IMG/VR virus record: IMGVR_UViG_3300031825_000013
Coordinates: 1 to 59,918 of that record
Length of the DNA: 59,918 bases
Origin: a virus
Strand: one strand, 5' to 3'
Shown piece after piece: positions 48,024 through 56,430 of this stretch. The notes below the pieces were generated by a model, which was not told where the DNA came from, ran no database searches, and saw only the letters and a program-made list of their open reading frames with translations. The translations under genes were made by a program, and so were the position numbers. Numbering within the stretch: the stretch's first letter is position 1; the number at the start of each line of letters is the position of its first letter.

Positions 48024-48221
48024 TCACTCCTTTATCGCGGCGCGGTCGCCATGTAGTCTGCCCTCGCGGAATCGCTGGAAACTCGCCCCTGAATACTTGG
48101 CCTTCGTTTCAATGAGGGCCTCCGTGATAAACCACACGACTTCCCCGCCAGACCATCCTTCCCTGCGCCTTGTTACAGGGTTGTCGTAGATGCAAAACGG
48201 GGTCAGCTTCCGCGCGTCCAT
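48024..48221 (-). CDS. Hypothetical protein, 65 aa
   Basis: The ATG at 48221 follows AAGGAGTGAC (same junction as 48022). MDARKLTPFCIYDNPVTRRREGWSGGEVVWFITEALIETKAKYSG... Function unknown. Confidence 0.7.
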   Translation of the reverse strand: MDARKLTPFCIYDNPVTRRREGWSGGEVVWFITEALIETKAKYSGASFQRFREGRLHGDRAAIKE

Positions 48222-48222
48222 G

Positions 48223-48474
48223 TCACTCCTTCGGGCTTGTTGATTGCAGCGCGGCGTGAACCTCGGCAGCATCGCGCACCTTCTGCGTGTCCATCGCGGC
48301 CCACTCGGCGGGGTAGGGGAAATCATTGGTCTCCCCGTACCAGTCGCGCCGAAACTTCGCGGCCAGCGCGTAGTGATCGCCGTCGTCTAGGTACACGTCA
48401 CCGGGCATGGGATCGCTCTCGACGGCACAGAGAGCCACGCGGATACCGTCAACGGTGCGAATGCGGATGCTCAT
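48223..48474 (-). CDS. Hypothetical protein, 83 aa
   Basis: MSIRIRTVDGIRVALCAVESDPMPGDVYLDDGDHYALAAKFRRDW is a compact beta-rich domain seen in many phage early regions without known function. The start uses the CAGAGGTGACGCATGAGC junction. Confidence 0.72.
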   Translation of the reverse strand: MSIRIRTVDGIRVALCAVESDPMPGDVYLDDGDHYALAAKFRRDWYGETNDFPYPAEWAAMDTQKVRDAAEVHAALQSTSPKE

Positions 48475-48818
48475 GCGTCACCTCTGTTGGCGATTTCCAG
48501 CAGTACGTCTGCGTGGCACGGATGGTCAAGCGGGCAGAAGCAAGCGAGGTTCTTGCCGCCGAGCTTTTGAAGCGCCGCGAGCAACTTGCGACGACGGACG
48601 CTCATCGGCCCGGCCTTCTCGCCCAGGTATGCGTCCAGCGCATGCTCATCAACTAGCCATGTACGAAACAGGGTTACCGCCTGCTTCGCGCTTATCGGCC
48701 CGACCTTCCACGGATTGCCGAATATGCTTGGCCTCGCCACGCTCACCGTGTTCGGCGGCATCTTCCAGCCCTTCTTGCGCGAGCGTTGGACGCGCACCGG
48801 CTTGGTCGTCTCGCTCAC
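48471..48818 (-). CDS. DUF4326 protein (copy 1), 115 aa
   Basis: The GTG start at 48818 overlaps the previous stop (GTGA). SETTKPVRVQRSRKKGWKMPPNTVSVARPSIFGNPWKVG and KLLAALQKLGGKNLACFCPLDHPCHADVLLEIANRGDA define DUF4326; a Cys-x-Cys...Cys cluster lies near the end. Biochemistry is unknown. A paralogue sits at 59185-59520. Confidence 0.85.
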   Translation of the reverse strand: MSETTKPVRVQRSRKKGWKMPPNTVSVARPSIFGNPWKVGPISAKQAVTLFRTWLVDEHALDAYLGEKAGPMSVRRRKLLAALQKLGGKNLACFCPLDHPCHADVLLEIANRGDA

Positions 48819-49327
48819 CTTGCCCCCGCTACTGCGAGGATTGCGCTCTCGTTCGGCGGTTCGGGCGGCATCATCCAATGCGTTACGGTTGGTCCGTCGA
48901 AGTCGTGCCCGCGCCCATCCTTGTGATTCCACCAATCCGGGTGCGTGCTGCACATGCGAACAGGCAGAAGCGGATTGTTGATATCGCAAACCAAGTAATG
49001 CTGCATCGGCTTGTGATCTTCCGGCAGACGCTCAGCGACCGGAATCCATCGCGCCCGCTCCATCCCCCTGCGCTCGGCCTGGGCGAGGGCGGATTCGGCT
49101 TTCTCGGCGCGTTCGCGTAGCTGCGTGATGACAACCGAATGCGGGGCGGGAGGGAGTAAGGCATCCCGCTCCGCTTTCACGGCTGCGAGTTCGCGCGTCA
49201 ATCTCTCGACCGCCACATGGGCACACGCATCGCAATACGGCGTTGGCTCACATCCGTCACGCAGGGCATACGGGGAGCCGCACAATTCGCATTCGGGCTC
49301 GCGGTTCAGCCCTTCCGGCGTGTTCAT
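48815..49327 (-). CDS. DUF551-containing protein, 170 aa
   Basis: The N-terminus has a zinc-ribbon-like CELCGSPYALRDGCEPTPYCDACAH, then a coiled coil (VERLTRELAAVKAERDALL...LRERAEKAESALAQAERR). Residues ~115-165 match DUF551 (RWIPVAERLPEDHKPMQHYLVCDINN...VTHWMMPPEPP). Start ATG at 49327 after AGGAGGGCCGAC. Confidence 0.8.
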   Translation of the reverse strand: MNTPEGLNREPECELCGSPYALRDGCEPTPYCDACAHVAVERLTRELAAVKAERDALLPPAPHSVVITQLRERAEKAESALAQAERRGMERARWIPVAERLPEDHKPMQHYLVCDINNPLLPVRMCSTHPDWWNHKDGRGHDFDGPTVTHWMMPPEPPNESAILAVAGAR

Positions 49328-49728
49328 GTCGGCCCTCCTAACGGCACCCTGCGGACAGCGAGGGCAAGCAGCGCGTCGTACTTGCGGTTGATGTTCTGGT
49401 TGCCAGTGTCGAAGTACTGGCACCACGCGTAGTCGCCATCGCCCGCGTACTGCTCGGAGAGCCAGTGCGCGCCATCGGCGAACTGCCCGTCGCGCCGGTT
49501 GGCCCACAGGAGCCTGCCCTCGCGCCGGTCGGGAAGATCTCCGCCGATGCTCCGCGCCCAGGACAGCACGTCGGCGTGGTGCATGCACCTCGGTGCGTAT
49601 CCCAGGTCGATGAGAAGGTAGTCGTGGTCTGGCTGCAGGGTGTTCCTGCCCACGACGCCCATGAACTCGCCGTCGGCGTAGGTGGAGTGGATACGCGGCA
49701 AGACGATCATTCCGTTTGGCAATTTCAT
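49324..49728 (-). CDS. DUF1566-like protein, 134 aa
   Basis: MKLPNGMIVLPRIHSTYADGEF..., then RREGRLLWANRRDGQFADGAHWLSEQYAGDGDYAWCQYFDTGNQN...ALLALAVRRVP follows the DUF1566 pattern with its C-type-lectin-like fold. Ends ...GPT at a shared junction. Function unknown. Confidence 0.7.
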   Translation of the reverse strand: MKLPNGMIVLPRIHSTYADGEFMGVVGRNTLQPDHDYLLIDLGYAPRCMHHADVLSWARSIGGDLPDRREGRLLWANRRDGQFADGAHWLSEQYAGDGDYAWCQYFDTGNQNINRKYDALLALAVRRVPLGGPT

Positions 49729-49904
49729 GTCGGCTCCTTCAGTTGTCGCGTCAGGTCGTCTATCTCTGCCTGCGCTCTTCGCATTCCCTCGCTCCAATCG
49801 CACGACCACTCCCAGCGATTGGCTATCTCCATGTTCGCGCAAGCAATAGCCCATTCCTTGTCCGCAATTGCGCTGCGGAGTCTCAGGAGCAAAAGCTCTC
49901 TCAT
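49725..49904 (-). CDS. Small helical protein, 59 aa
   Basis: MRELLLLRLRSAIADKEWAIACANMEIANRWEWSCDWSEGMRRAQAEIDDLTRQLKEPT. ATGA overlaps at both ends, and the GAAGGAGCCGACATGA junction is shared with its neighbour. Function unknown. Confidence 0.7.
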   Translation of the reverse strand: MRELLLLRLRSAIADKEWAIACANMEIANRWEWSCDWSEGMRRAQAEIDDLTRQLKEPT

Positions 49905-50332
49905 GTCGGCTCCTTCGGGTATGCGGCGCGGTAGGCGTCCAGCACAATGCCAAGATTGACTATGGTGGCGCCGCTCTTTTCTGCGCGCGCTCGCAGTTCA
50001 TCGCGCTCCGCCTCAAGCTTCGCGCGACCGGCTCCAATCGCCTCGATAAATTGATTTTTGTCCGACAAATGAAGCCGAAGATTTCTGATCCCCTCGTCCT
50101 TCGCGGCGAGCTGCTGGCGGGCCTCGTCGCGATCCTTGCAAACCTTTTCGCGGTCGAGGATCACGTCCAGTTTGGCCGATTGCACCTCGGCCACCTGCCT
50201 GGCGAGCGATTCGATGAGAGACGCGGCTTCACGTTCATCCTGGGCCCAGTTGTCGGCCCATAGCTTCGAGCGCAGCCGCTTCACGATCCCCGCCACGTCG
50301 GCAGGAAGCTCGGTCAACGTGCGCGGGGTCAT
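49901..50332 (-). CDS. Coiled-coil protein, 143 aa
   Basis: MTPRTLTELPADVAGIVKRLRSKLWADNWAQDEREAASLIESL, then a long coiled coil (REKVCKDRDEARQQLAAKDEGIRNLRLHLSDKNQFIEAI...ERDELRARAEKS). The beginning is common in phage ead/Ea22-like proteins. Ends YPKEPT. Confidence 0.7.
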   Translation of the reverse strand: MTPRTLTELPADVAGIVKRLRSKLWADNWAQDEREAASLIESLARQVAEVQSAKLDVILDREKVCKDRDEARQQLAAKDEGIRNLRLHLSDKNQFIEAIGAGRAKLEAERDELRARAEKSGATIVNLGIVLDAYRAAYPKEPT

Positions 50333-50784
50333 GGCTTGGTCTCCGTGGATGATGAAATAACCGGAACGCGCGGCTCGCCGTGCGGCGGGATCGTCGCTGC
50401 CGTAGCCCACGCATACACGGCGGCGATGTGCGCCAGGTCACGCTCGTCTTGGTTTATCATCACGTCTACCCCCTCTTCGCTCTTGAGGCAGAAGCGGTAG
50501 GCGTCCTGCGGAAGCGCTCTTGCCTCTGGGGGCTCCTGCCGCTCGCCGCAGCACATGTACGATGCGTGATTCACTGCGATGATCTGCGCGAGAGACTTGC
50601 AGTCCGTCCGGCCGCGCGGGCAATACTTTGGCTCGAAGAACCCCTCCCTAGACGCTGTCATTGTTGACGCCTCTTCTGCGGCTGAGTCGTGGTCAACGTT
50701 CGCGTTAGTCGCGCCGCATGACGGACAAGCGCGTCTCTCGTATGCATAGGCGCCTGAACATTTCCAGCAGAGCGTCGTTTTCAT
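50329..50784 (-). CDS. Zinc-ribbon hypothetical protein, 151 aa
   Basis: MKTTLCWKCSGAYAYERRACPSCGATNANV is a CxxC...CxxC ribbon. FEPKYCPRGRTDC and ASYMCCGERQ give more cysteines. The C-terminus DERDLAHIAAVYAWATAATIPP. Function unknown. Confidence 0.7.
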   Translation of the reverse strand: MKTTLCWKCSGAYAYERRACPSCGATNANVDHDSAAEEASTMTASREGFFEPKYCPRGRTDCKSLAQIIAVNHASYMCCGERQEPPEARALPQDAYRFCLKSEEGVDVMINQDERDLAHIAAVYAWATAATIPPHGEPRVPVISSSTETKP

Positions 50785-51371
50785 TTCCCGGCCCTCGCGG
50801 CGATGGCGGCGAACTCCGCCCTGATTTCCATCCAGAGTTTTCCGAGCATGTTCTGGCCATCCTTGTTTGGCCCCCAGCCCCAAAAGGAATCGCGCCATGA
50901 CTTCTCGACCAGATGCCGCGTTCCGGTTTCCAGCAGCTTGCGGCGCACGTACTCGTGTTGCGTGGCTTTGGCTCGCAGGATGCCCCTCATGATGACGACC
51001 TTGACATCGTCCCAATCCGGGCGCCGCTCGCTCCTGTGGGATTCAGCGATCTTGAACGCCTCGTGGGCGGATGACGCATGTTGGATTGCACTACGAATAT
51101 CCGGCTGGTAAAACTTTTCCCAGTGATAGGCGGCTTCTGCCGTGTCGAAGTCGATGCCGCGCCACATAAGCCGAAACGCAGAGAAATTAGAGAGCGGATA
51201 GAACTCCCGCTCATAGAAATCTATGGTGTCAGCATCCTCCCGCAGCCTCACCACTTCTGCGGCTAGGCCGGTGCGCGAGAGTTCGAGCGCGGAGAGGATC
51301 GGCGCCCGGTATTCGAGCGGCAGGTAGGTCTCGATTGCGTTGACCAGCCGCTTGTGTTCCTTCGCGTTCAT
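50781..51371 (-). CDS. NADAR (YbiA/DUF1768) protein, 196 aa
   Basis: Residues ~1-50 form a helical extension. Then comes the NADAR domain: YEREFYPLSNFSAFRLMWRGIDFDTAEAAYHWEKF, IQHASSAHEAFKIAESHRSERRPDWDDVKVVIMRGILRAKATQHEYVRRKLLETG and SFWGWGPNKDGQNMLGKLWMEIR, with the conserved Asn, Glu, Trp-Gly and Asn-x-Leu-Gly positions. NADAR enzymes act on ADP-ribosyl or related N-glycosidic bonds, and some reverse guanine ADP-ribosylation of DNA. In a phage it may counter a DarT-like defence. Confidence 0.9.
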   Translation of the reverse strand: MNAKEHKRLVNAIETYLPLEYRAPILSALELSRTGLAAEVVRLREDADTIDFYEREFYPLSNFSAFRLMWRGIDFDTAEAAYHWEKFYQPDIRSAIQHASSAHEAFKIAESHRSERRPDWDDVKVVIMRGILRAKATQHEYVRRKLLETGTRHLVEKSWRDSFWGWGPNKDGQNMLGKLWMEIRAEFAAIAARAGK

Positions 51372-51559
51372 TTCGGATTCCCTTTCGCGTCCATGGCGAT
51401 GCGCTCCGCTATAGCCACGGATTCTTCTTCGATGATTGGGGCGACGATCGCCTTTAGCCACGGGTGAAAGTTCTCCACGTCGGCTACCGGAACGTAGTCG
51501 CAGACAACTGCGCGGAGCGCCCGCAGCGCTTCTTCCTTCGTGATGTCGGGGGTGCTCAT
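51368..51559 (-). CDS. Small hypothetical protein, 63 aa
   Basis: MSTPDITKEEALRALRAVVCDYVPVADVENFHPWLKAIVAPIIEEESVAIAERIAMDAKGNPK. Similar start (ITKEE) and end (DAKGNPK) to the next gene upstream, so likely a diverged paralogue pair. Confidence 0.65.
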   Translation of the reverse strand: MSTPDITKEEALRALRAVVCDYVPVADVENFHPWLKAIVAPIIEEESVAIAERIAMDAKGNPK

Positions 51560-51759
51560 TTCGGTTCTCCTTTCGCGTCCACGACGCCGGCGATTGATGC
51601 GACGAGGGCGAGGACGGTTAGCGCGTGTCCTTGGTCGTCTATCAGCGTACATCCGCCAAGTTTTTCAATCCCGTAAGTAGCGAGGTATTCGAGGCGGTTC
51701 GTTTCAAGCTCCCGCAGCGCCGCCCTTCCCTCCGCTTTCGTGATGCCCAGGTTGTTCAT
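51556..51759 (-). CDS. Small hypothetical protein, 67 aa
   Basis: MNNLGITKAEGRAALRELETNRLEYLATYGIEKLGGCTLIDDQ...AGVVDAKGEPK. Paralogous ends to the gene at 51368-51559. ATGA overlap downstream. Confidence 0.65.
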   Translation of the reverse strand: MNNLGITKAEGRAALRELETNRLEYLATYGIEKLGGCTLIDDQGHALTVLALVASIAGVVDAKGEPK

Positions 51760-51761
51760 GG

Positions 51762-52163
51762 TCAGCCCTCGATCTCGCACTGGCCGACTTGGCGCCAGCC
51801 TCGGCGCCGACATTCCATTGAAGCAATTTCATTGTCGTTAGCAAGAACGATGTCATCGACATGATTCATGAGGCTCTTGCTCCACAGGTTCACCATCCGC
51901 TTCTTCGGCGCTTCGGGGGCGATGGTGGCGAGGGCATCGATGGTCTGCGCTGACCAGTCCCACCCCTCCGCGCGCAATCGCTTGGCGGCATGGTTAAGCG
52001 CGGCCTTGTTGCACTGCGGCGGCCACACGACGGCCCGCTCTCCCGGCCCGAGGATTTCAAACTCGGAGGGGAGGGAGTCGAGGAAATGGGCCACTGCGTG
52101 CGCCGATTCTTCGCCGTGCCAGTTCATCCAGTCGCGCACGCCCTGCGGCTTTTTGTATTTCAT
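51762..52163 (-). CDS. Hypothetical protein, 133 aa
   Basis: MKYKKPQGVRDWMNWHGEESAHAVAHFLDSLPSEFEILGPGERAVVWPPQCNKAALNHAAKRLRAEGWDW... An alpha/beta protein with no recognised family. Overlaps the gene upstream by four bases. Confidence 0.7.
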   Translation of the reverse strand: MKYKKPQGVRDWMNWHGEESAHAVAHFLDSLPSEFEILGPGERAVVWPPQCNKAALNHAAKRLRAEGWDWSAQTIDALATIAPEAPKKRMVNLWSKSLMNHVDDIVLANDNEIASMECRRRGWRQVGQCEIEG

Positions 52164-52456
52164 GTTTCCTCCACGAATCGAATCAGATGGGGCTCCCCGG
52201 GCTTGCGCTCGATCAGGCCCCGGCGGTCGAGGTAGGACAGGGCGCGGGCAATGGTGGGCTCGTCGTCATCGGTGCGCGTTTCCCACCAGCCTCCATCTAA
52301 TATGCACTCGCTCTCGATCAGCGAACGGAACGAACCGTCCGCTTCCTCCACCGCGTCGGCTTCGAGTGCGTACTCCTCCGAAATCGCAACCTCTCCAGAG
52401 AGCCGAGCGGTTTCCGCCATCCGGCGCAGCCTGTCGATGAACGCGCGACCTCTCAT
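52160..52456 (-). CDS. Hypothetical winged-helix-like protein, 98 aa
   Basis: The C-terminal half (DEPTIARALSYLDRRGLIERKPGEPHLIRFVEE) has the look of a winged helix. The first half is helical (AFIDRLRRMAETARLSGEVAISEEYALEA). Could bind DNA; unproven. Confidence 0.65.
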   Translation of the reverse strand: MRGRAFIDRLRRMAETARLSGEVAISEEYALEADAVEEADGSFRSLIESECILDGGWWETRTDDDEPTIARALSYLDRRGLIERKPGEPHLIRFVEET

Positions 52457-52466
52457 TTCACTCTCC

Positions 52467-52880
52467 CTAGAACGGCAAATCGTCCTCGAAGTCGCCGAAG
52501 CTCGACGAGCCGGTTTCCTTCACCCCCTCCGGCTTCCGCTCGGCCGGCTTCTCTTCGTCGCGGGGCTTGCCGCCGAGCATCTGCATCCGCTCGAGAACGA
52601 CCTCGGTGGTGTAGTTGTCCTTCCCGTCCTTGTCCTTCCACTTGCGCGTCTGCAAGCGGCCATCGACGTAGACCTGGCTGCCTTTCTTGAGGTACTCGCC
52701 GCAGATTTCCGCGAGCTTGCCAAAAGCCGAGCACCTCACCCACTCACAACCTTCGGTGTCCTTCGACTTCCAGTTGCAGCCGACGGAGAAGTTCGTGACG
52801 GCGGCGCCGTCGGGCATGTAGCGCGTCGTGGGGTCTTGCCCCAGGTTGCCGATGCACAGCACTTTGTTGAGCGAGGCCAT
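52467..52880 (-). CDS. ssb: Single-stranded DNA-binding protein, 137 aa
   Basis: The OB-fold starts [34 protein letters not shown] and continues with [50 protein letters not shown]. The acidic C-terminal tip EDDLPF is the partner-binding tail. It coats ssDNA for the RecT/exonuclease system and replication. Confidence 0.96.
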   Translation of the reverse strand: MASLNKVLCIGNLGQDPTTRYMPDGAAVTNFSVGCNWKSKDTEGCEWVRCSAFGKLAEICGEYLKKGSQVYVDGRLQTRKWKDKDGKDNYTTEVVLERMQMLGGKPRDEEKPAERKPEGVKETGSSSFGDFEDDLPF

Positions 52881-52882
52881 GT

Positions 52883-53173
52883 CTAGGCCGCTTCCTGTTG
52901 GGCGGGCGCCGGCTCGACCTTGGAGACCTCGCCGTCGACCTCGATGCGCGAGAAGCCGAACTTGCCCTTGATCGAGCCCGCGAAATACTTGCCGACGTTC
53001 TCGGCCTTCTGGAAGCCGTCCCAGATGCCCAGGGGGACGTTGTGGTAGCGGTAGGTGCGCTCGTTTCCGTGGAACTGGATGGCGAGGGTGTGGGAGGGCT
53101 CGTCGTAGCCCGCTGCGGCGAGCTGGTCGCTGGCGACGGGGAAGAGGGCGATGCCGGGGGTCTGCTGGTTCAT
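52883..53173 (-). CDS. KTSC-domain protein, 96 aa
   Basis: [60 protein letters not shown] is a KTSC-type domain often found beside phage recombination genes; its function is unknown. Starts with a GGAG upstream. Confidence 0.82.
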   Translation of the reverse strand: MNQQTPGIALFPVASDQLAAAGYDEPSHTLAIQFHGNERTYRYHNVPLGIWDGFQKAENVGKYFAGSIKGKFGFSRIEVDGEVSKVEPAPAQQEAA

Positions 53174-53205
53174 GGTGGGTCTCCTTGGTGGTTGGTGGGG
53201 GGGGG

Positions 53206-53487
53206 TCAGCAGATCACCGCGAACACTTCCGCTTCGCGCATCACCAGCAGCTCCTCGCCGTCGATCTTGACGGTGGCGCCGGAGTATTTGCCGAGCAGGA
53301 CGCGATCGCCGACCGAAACCGACATGGGCTCCAGATTGCCGCTCTCGGACAACTTTCCGGGGCCGACGGCGATCACTTCGCCCTGGTCGGGCTTCTCCGG
53401 GTCGGGAAGCAGGATTCCGCCCTCGGTGACTTCCTCGGGCTTGATGCGCTTGACGACGATGCGGTCGTGGAGGGGGCTGAGGTGCAT
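53206..53487 (-). CDS. groES: GroES-type co-chaperonin, 93 aa
   Basis: Full length for Gro[47 protein letters not shown], with mobile-loop GGILLP (~23-28), [34 protein letters not shown]. It would cap a host GroEL ring; no GroEL gene is present. It lies between KTSC and the coiled-coil protein of the early operon rather than beside capsid genes. Confidence 0.93.
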   Translation of the reverse strand: MHLSPLHDRIVVKRIKPEEVTEGGILLPDPEKPDQGEVIAVGPGKLSESGNLEPMSVSVGDRVLLGKYSGATVKIDGEELLVMREAEVFAVIC

Positions 53488-53507
53488 TTGATCTCCTTGG
53501 TGGTGGG

Positions 53508-54548
53508 TTACTTGACGGCTTCCGCTGCGGCGAAAGCCTTCTCGATGATGTCGGCCTCCTCGGAGCCTGGCATCACGATGTCCTTGAGCGCCGTCAGCGC
53601 CTCGAAGTAGATGCGCTCGCGGGTGGCCGGGGCCGACTCATCGCGGGGCGCGTAGGTGGGGTCGGCCGGCCCGCCGCCAATGGAGGGATCGGGGCCGGCG
53701 CTGGCGGCGTGGGCGGCGCGAACCGCTTCGTAATGCTCCTCGGCGGCAAGGCGCAGCTTCTCCCGCTCCGCGGCGGCCTCGCGGTCCAGGCGCTCGCGTT
53801 CGGCGCGGGCCTCGGCTTCCTCGCGGGCGCGGGTCTCCTTCGTGGCCTTTTCCTCGGCCTCGATGCGAGCCTTTCGCTCGGCTTCTTCCTTGGCGTCCCG
53901 TTCGGCCCGCTCCTTCTGCAACCGCGCCAGCTCGGCCCGCTCCGCTGCGATCTTGGCGGCTTCCGCTTCCTGGGCCTGTGCGCCGGCCAGCATCCCCGTG
54001 ATGGTGGCAATGGCGATCGTTTGCTCGGCCTGGGCCTCGCGCTCGAATTCCTCGAACTCGGCCCCCAACCGGTTTTCCTTGAGGGTTTCGAGGGCCTTGG
54101 AGATCACTTCCGCGCTGCGCCCGGTCAGTTGGGCGGGAATTCCGCGAATGGCCTCGATGCGCTTGCGGTGGGTATCAACCCGCTTCGCCTCGGCGTCGAT
54201 GCGGGCTTGCTTCTCGCGCTCGAGCCTCGTTTCCTCGGCCTCGATCTGGGCCGCGATGGGCTGCTCGAGGGCGACGATCTTCTCGGTGATGTCCTTCGCT
54301 TCGGCGTCGATCAGGCGGGAGCGTTCCAGCGCCGGGGCCTTGAGTTCCTTGCGCTTGTCCTCGAGGGCCGTCCGCAGGGAGCGCAGTTCCTTCCTGGCGT
54401 CCTTGGCGGCCGTCATGCCGTCCTTGGTCCCCACTTCGTACACGACGCCGCTGTAGCGGGCCGCAAGGTCCGCGAGCGCCGCGGCCGTTTTCGAGTATTC
54501 CGCGATCTTCGTCGACGCGGGGTGAAGTTCCTGCACTTGAGCGTTCAT
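53508..54548 (-). CDS. Coiled-coil protein of the recombination block, 346 aa
   Basis: [34 protein letters not shown] is followed by a [46 protein letters not shown] helix that resembles DUF1351-type phage proteins, and then a long Glu/Arg/Ala coiled coil (~190-285). Adjacent to the exonuclease (ATGA overlap), so it probably helps recombination or replication. Biochemistry unknown. Confidence 0.75.
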   Translation of the reverse strand: MNAQVQELHPASTKIAEYSKTAAALADLAARYSGVVYEVGTKDGMTAAKDARKELRSLRTALEDKRKELKAPALERSRLIDAEAKDITEKIVALEQPIAAQIEAEETRLEREKQARIDAEAKRVDTHRKRIEAIRGIPAQLTGRSAEVISKALETLKENRLGAEFEEFEREAQAEQTIAIATITGMLAGAQAQEAEAAKIAAERAELARLQKERAERDAKEEAERKARIEAEEKATKETRAREEAEARAERERLDREAAAEREKLRLAAEEHYEAVRAAHAASAGPDPSIGGGPADPTYAPRDESAPATRERIYFEALTALKDIVMPGSEEADIIEKAFAAAEAVK

Positions 54549-55174
54549 GCTGCACACCTTTCTCGGAGCGTCTGCTCCAAATCCTTGACCTCGAAAAGAA
54601 ACCGCATCACGCGCTTTTCATAGGCGGCGATTGCCGCCTCGTCGCGCTCGACGCGAACCCGAAACAGTTGCAACGGCCCCGGCATGCGGGGGTCGAACGA
54701 CACGAATTCCGCGTACTTCCGGCCCGTGATCCAGAGGTTGTGCGTCACCTGGGGGACGTACTTCGTCGGCATCACACCCGCGAGGATGTAGGCGATGTGC
54801 GTGGCGCTCTTGGGGCACTTCGCCTCGAAAATCCCATCGTCCTCGATGAACCCGTCCACGCTACAGCCAGCCATGATCGTCGGCAGATAGGCGAATCCAG
54901 CCGTTTCCACCAGCGCCCCGGTTGCCTCCTCGAAAGCCATGCGCGCGAAAGGCTCCTGCTCGATGCCGTGCTTCATTTCCCGCGAAACGTAGTCGTCCTC
55001 GCCGATCTTCCCGGTGATCCGCTCGACGGCAAGCTGGCACAGGTAATCCCGCCACGCGGCCGTCTTTTCGTCGGCCACGATGTCCTCGGCCCGGGAGCTG
55101 GTAGCCCGACCGAGGCGGTCGAGATACCACTGATCCGTGCCCTGCGCTGCCGTCGAAAGGATGTAGCGACTCAT
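54545..55174 (-). CDS. YqaJ/lambda-exonuclease-type 5'-3' exonuclease, 209 aa
   Basis: The YqaJ fold: LSTAAQGTDQWYLDRLGRATSSRAEDIV, SREMKHGIEQEPFARMAFEEATG, CSVDGFIEDDGIFEAKCPKSATHI with the catalytic D...ExK, and YVPQVTHNLWITGRKYAEFVSFDP with the conserved Gln. Generates 3' ssDNA for the RecT protein upstream (four-base overlap). Confidence 0.92.
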   Translation of the reverse strand: MSRYILSTAAQGTDQWYLDRLGRATSSRAEDIVADEKTAAWRDYLCQLAVERITGKIGEDDYVSREMKHGIEQEPFARMAFEEATGALVETAGFAYLPTIMAGCSVDGFIEDDGIFEAKCPKSATHIAYILAGVMPTKYVPQVTHNLWITGRKYAEFVSFDPRMPGPLQLFRVRVERDEAAIAAYEKRVMRFLFEVKDLEQTLRERCAA

Positions 55175-56109
55175 CCAGGCATCGCCTCTCCGGCGAGCTC
55201 CTTCTTGAAGGCTTTCCCGCGCTCCTCCACGGCGGCCTTGAGCGCGTTGTAGGCGGGCATGTCATTGGCCGCCTTCGCCTCCTTGAGTCCGGTGCTCCAC
55301 GCGGCCTTGAGTTCTTCCGGGGTCGTGGCGGCCTTGGCTGCGGCCACAAGGCGCTCGGCCCGCTCCTGAGCGGCGTCGTAGGCATCCCTCGCCCCGTCCA
55401 CGGCTCCGGTGTCCGCGTCGATCGTGAGCGGCTGGAGCTGCGTGTCGTTGCCTTCGTGCTGGTTGATGATCTCCTCGGCGGTGGAGAGTCGATCGGTGCG
55501 CGGCCAGAGTTTGCTTGCGCGCTTGATCGCCGCCTTCTTCACCATTTCCTCGAACCAGTAATCCCAGGGACCGGATTTCGCCTTCGAGACGGAGCGGATC
55601 TTGTTGATCTCCTCGCGGCTCAGGGTCTCGATTTGCGTGATCCCGTTGGCGAGTTTCGCAATCACATACACGCCGATTACGTCACCCCGGTCGGCGCTGC
55701 TCGCAAAGGGGTCGAACTTGTGTCGCGGCGTGGTGAACGGGTCCACGTACTCGAAGGCGTCGTTCTGGCAGACGATCACGGCCTTAACCGCGTGTACGCT
55801 GCCCGAGTCGGTGGCGATCTTGACGAGCCCGATATAGCTGATGTCAAGGCAGCACTTCCCGTCGCGCGGAACGAGATAGGCGAGCTTGAGGGCCGGGCTC
55901 AACGAGAGCCCAACGCTGGCCACATTGATTACGGCGTTGCGGATCGAGGCCGGCGCGCACTTCTGGAGCGCCTCCTTGTCGCCAATGGATTGCAGCGCGA
56001 ACATCGCCTCGCGCTGGTAGGTCACGAGCCCGCCTGTTGCGGCGGCGATCTCGGTGAATTTGCGTTCCGCCTCCACGATCGGAGCGGTCCACGGCTGAAT
56101 ATTCGTCAT
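55171..56109 (-). CDS. recT: RecT-family ssDNA annealing protein, 312 aa
   Basis: MTNIQPWTAPIVEAERKFTEIAA...CAPASIRNAVINVASVGLSLSPALKLAYLVPRDGKCCLDISYIGLVKIATDSG is the RecT signature. VVKKAAIKRASKLWPRTD-type helix (as EMVKKAAIKRASKLWPR) follows. The C-terminal ~90 residues are helical and variable. Anneals ssDNA in phage recombination together with the exonuclease and SSB. Confidence 0.95.
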   Translation of the reverse strand: MTNIQPWTAPIVEAERKFTEIAAATGGLVTYQREAMFALQSIGDKEALQKCAPASIRNAVINVASVGLSLSPALKLAYLVPRDGKCCLDISYIGLVKIATDSGSVHAVKAVIVCQNDAFEYVDPFTTPRHKFDPFASSADRGDVIGVYVIAKLANGITQIETLSREEINKIRSVSKAKSGPWDYWFEEMVKKAAIKRASKLWPRTDRLSTAEEIINQHEGNDTQLQPLTIDADTGAVDGARDAYDAAQERAERLVAAAKAATTPEELKAAWSTGLKEAKAANDMPAYNALKAAVEERGKAFKKELAGEAMPG

Positions 56110-56119
56110 TACGGTCTCC

Positions 56120-56284
56120 TTATGAGCGCTGCGGACTGTTGAAGGACTCGCGGTGCCTGCGCTGGTGCTGTCCCACTGAGCGGGCCAGGAAGTGCATCGC
56201 TTCCTCGGCCCGCGCGTCGATAAGCCGGTGGAGCATCCGCAGGGACGCCGCGCAAATCGCCTCGATCGGGAAGAGGTCGTTCAC
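56120..56284 (-). CDS. Small hypothetical protein, 54 aa
   Basis: A GTG start overlapping the preceding stop (TAGTGA). MNDLFPIEAICAASLRMLHRLIDARAEEAMHFLARSVGQHQRR. Helical. Function unknown. Confidence 0.55.
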   Translation of the reverse strand: MNDLFPIEAICAASLRMLHRLIDARAEEAMHFLARSVGQHQRRHRESFNSPQRS

Positions 56285-56430
56285 TAGAGGTAGGTGGAGA
56301 CCAGCCACGCGACGAGTTTCCAGCCGGCGATGATCGCTGCCGTGACCACGCATCCAGCCACGAAGCCGGACTTCCACGCTTGCGTCATGGCCTGGCGCTC
56401 GCGCTGGACCTGGGCGGTTAAGGCGCTCAT
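56284..56430 (-). CDS. Small membrane protein, 48 aa
   Basis: MSALTAQVQRERQAMTQAWKSGFVAGCVVTAAIIAGWKLV...; one membrane helix (~23-45) near the C-terminus. Overlaps the flanking genes by one base each (TGATG, TAGTG). Confidence 0.65.
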   Translation of the reverse strand: MSALTAQVQRERQAMTQAWKSGFVAGCVVTAAIIAGWKLVAWLVSTYL

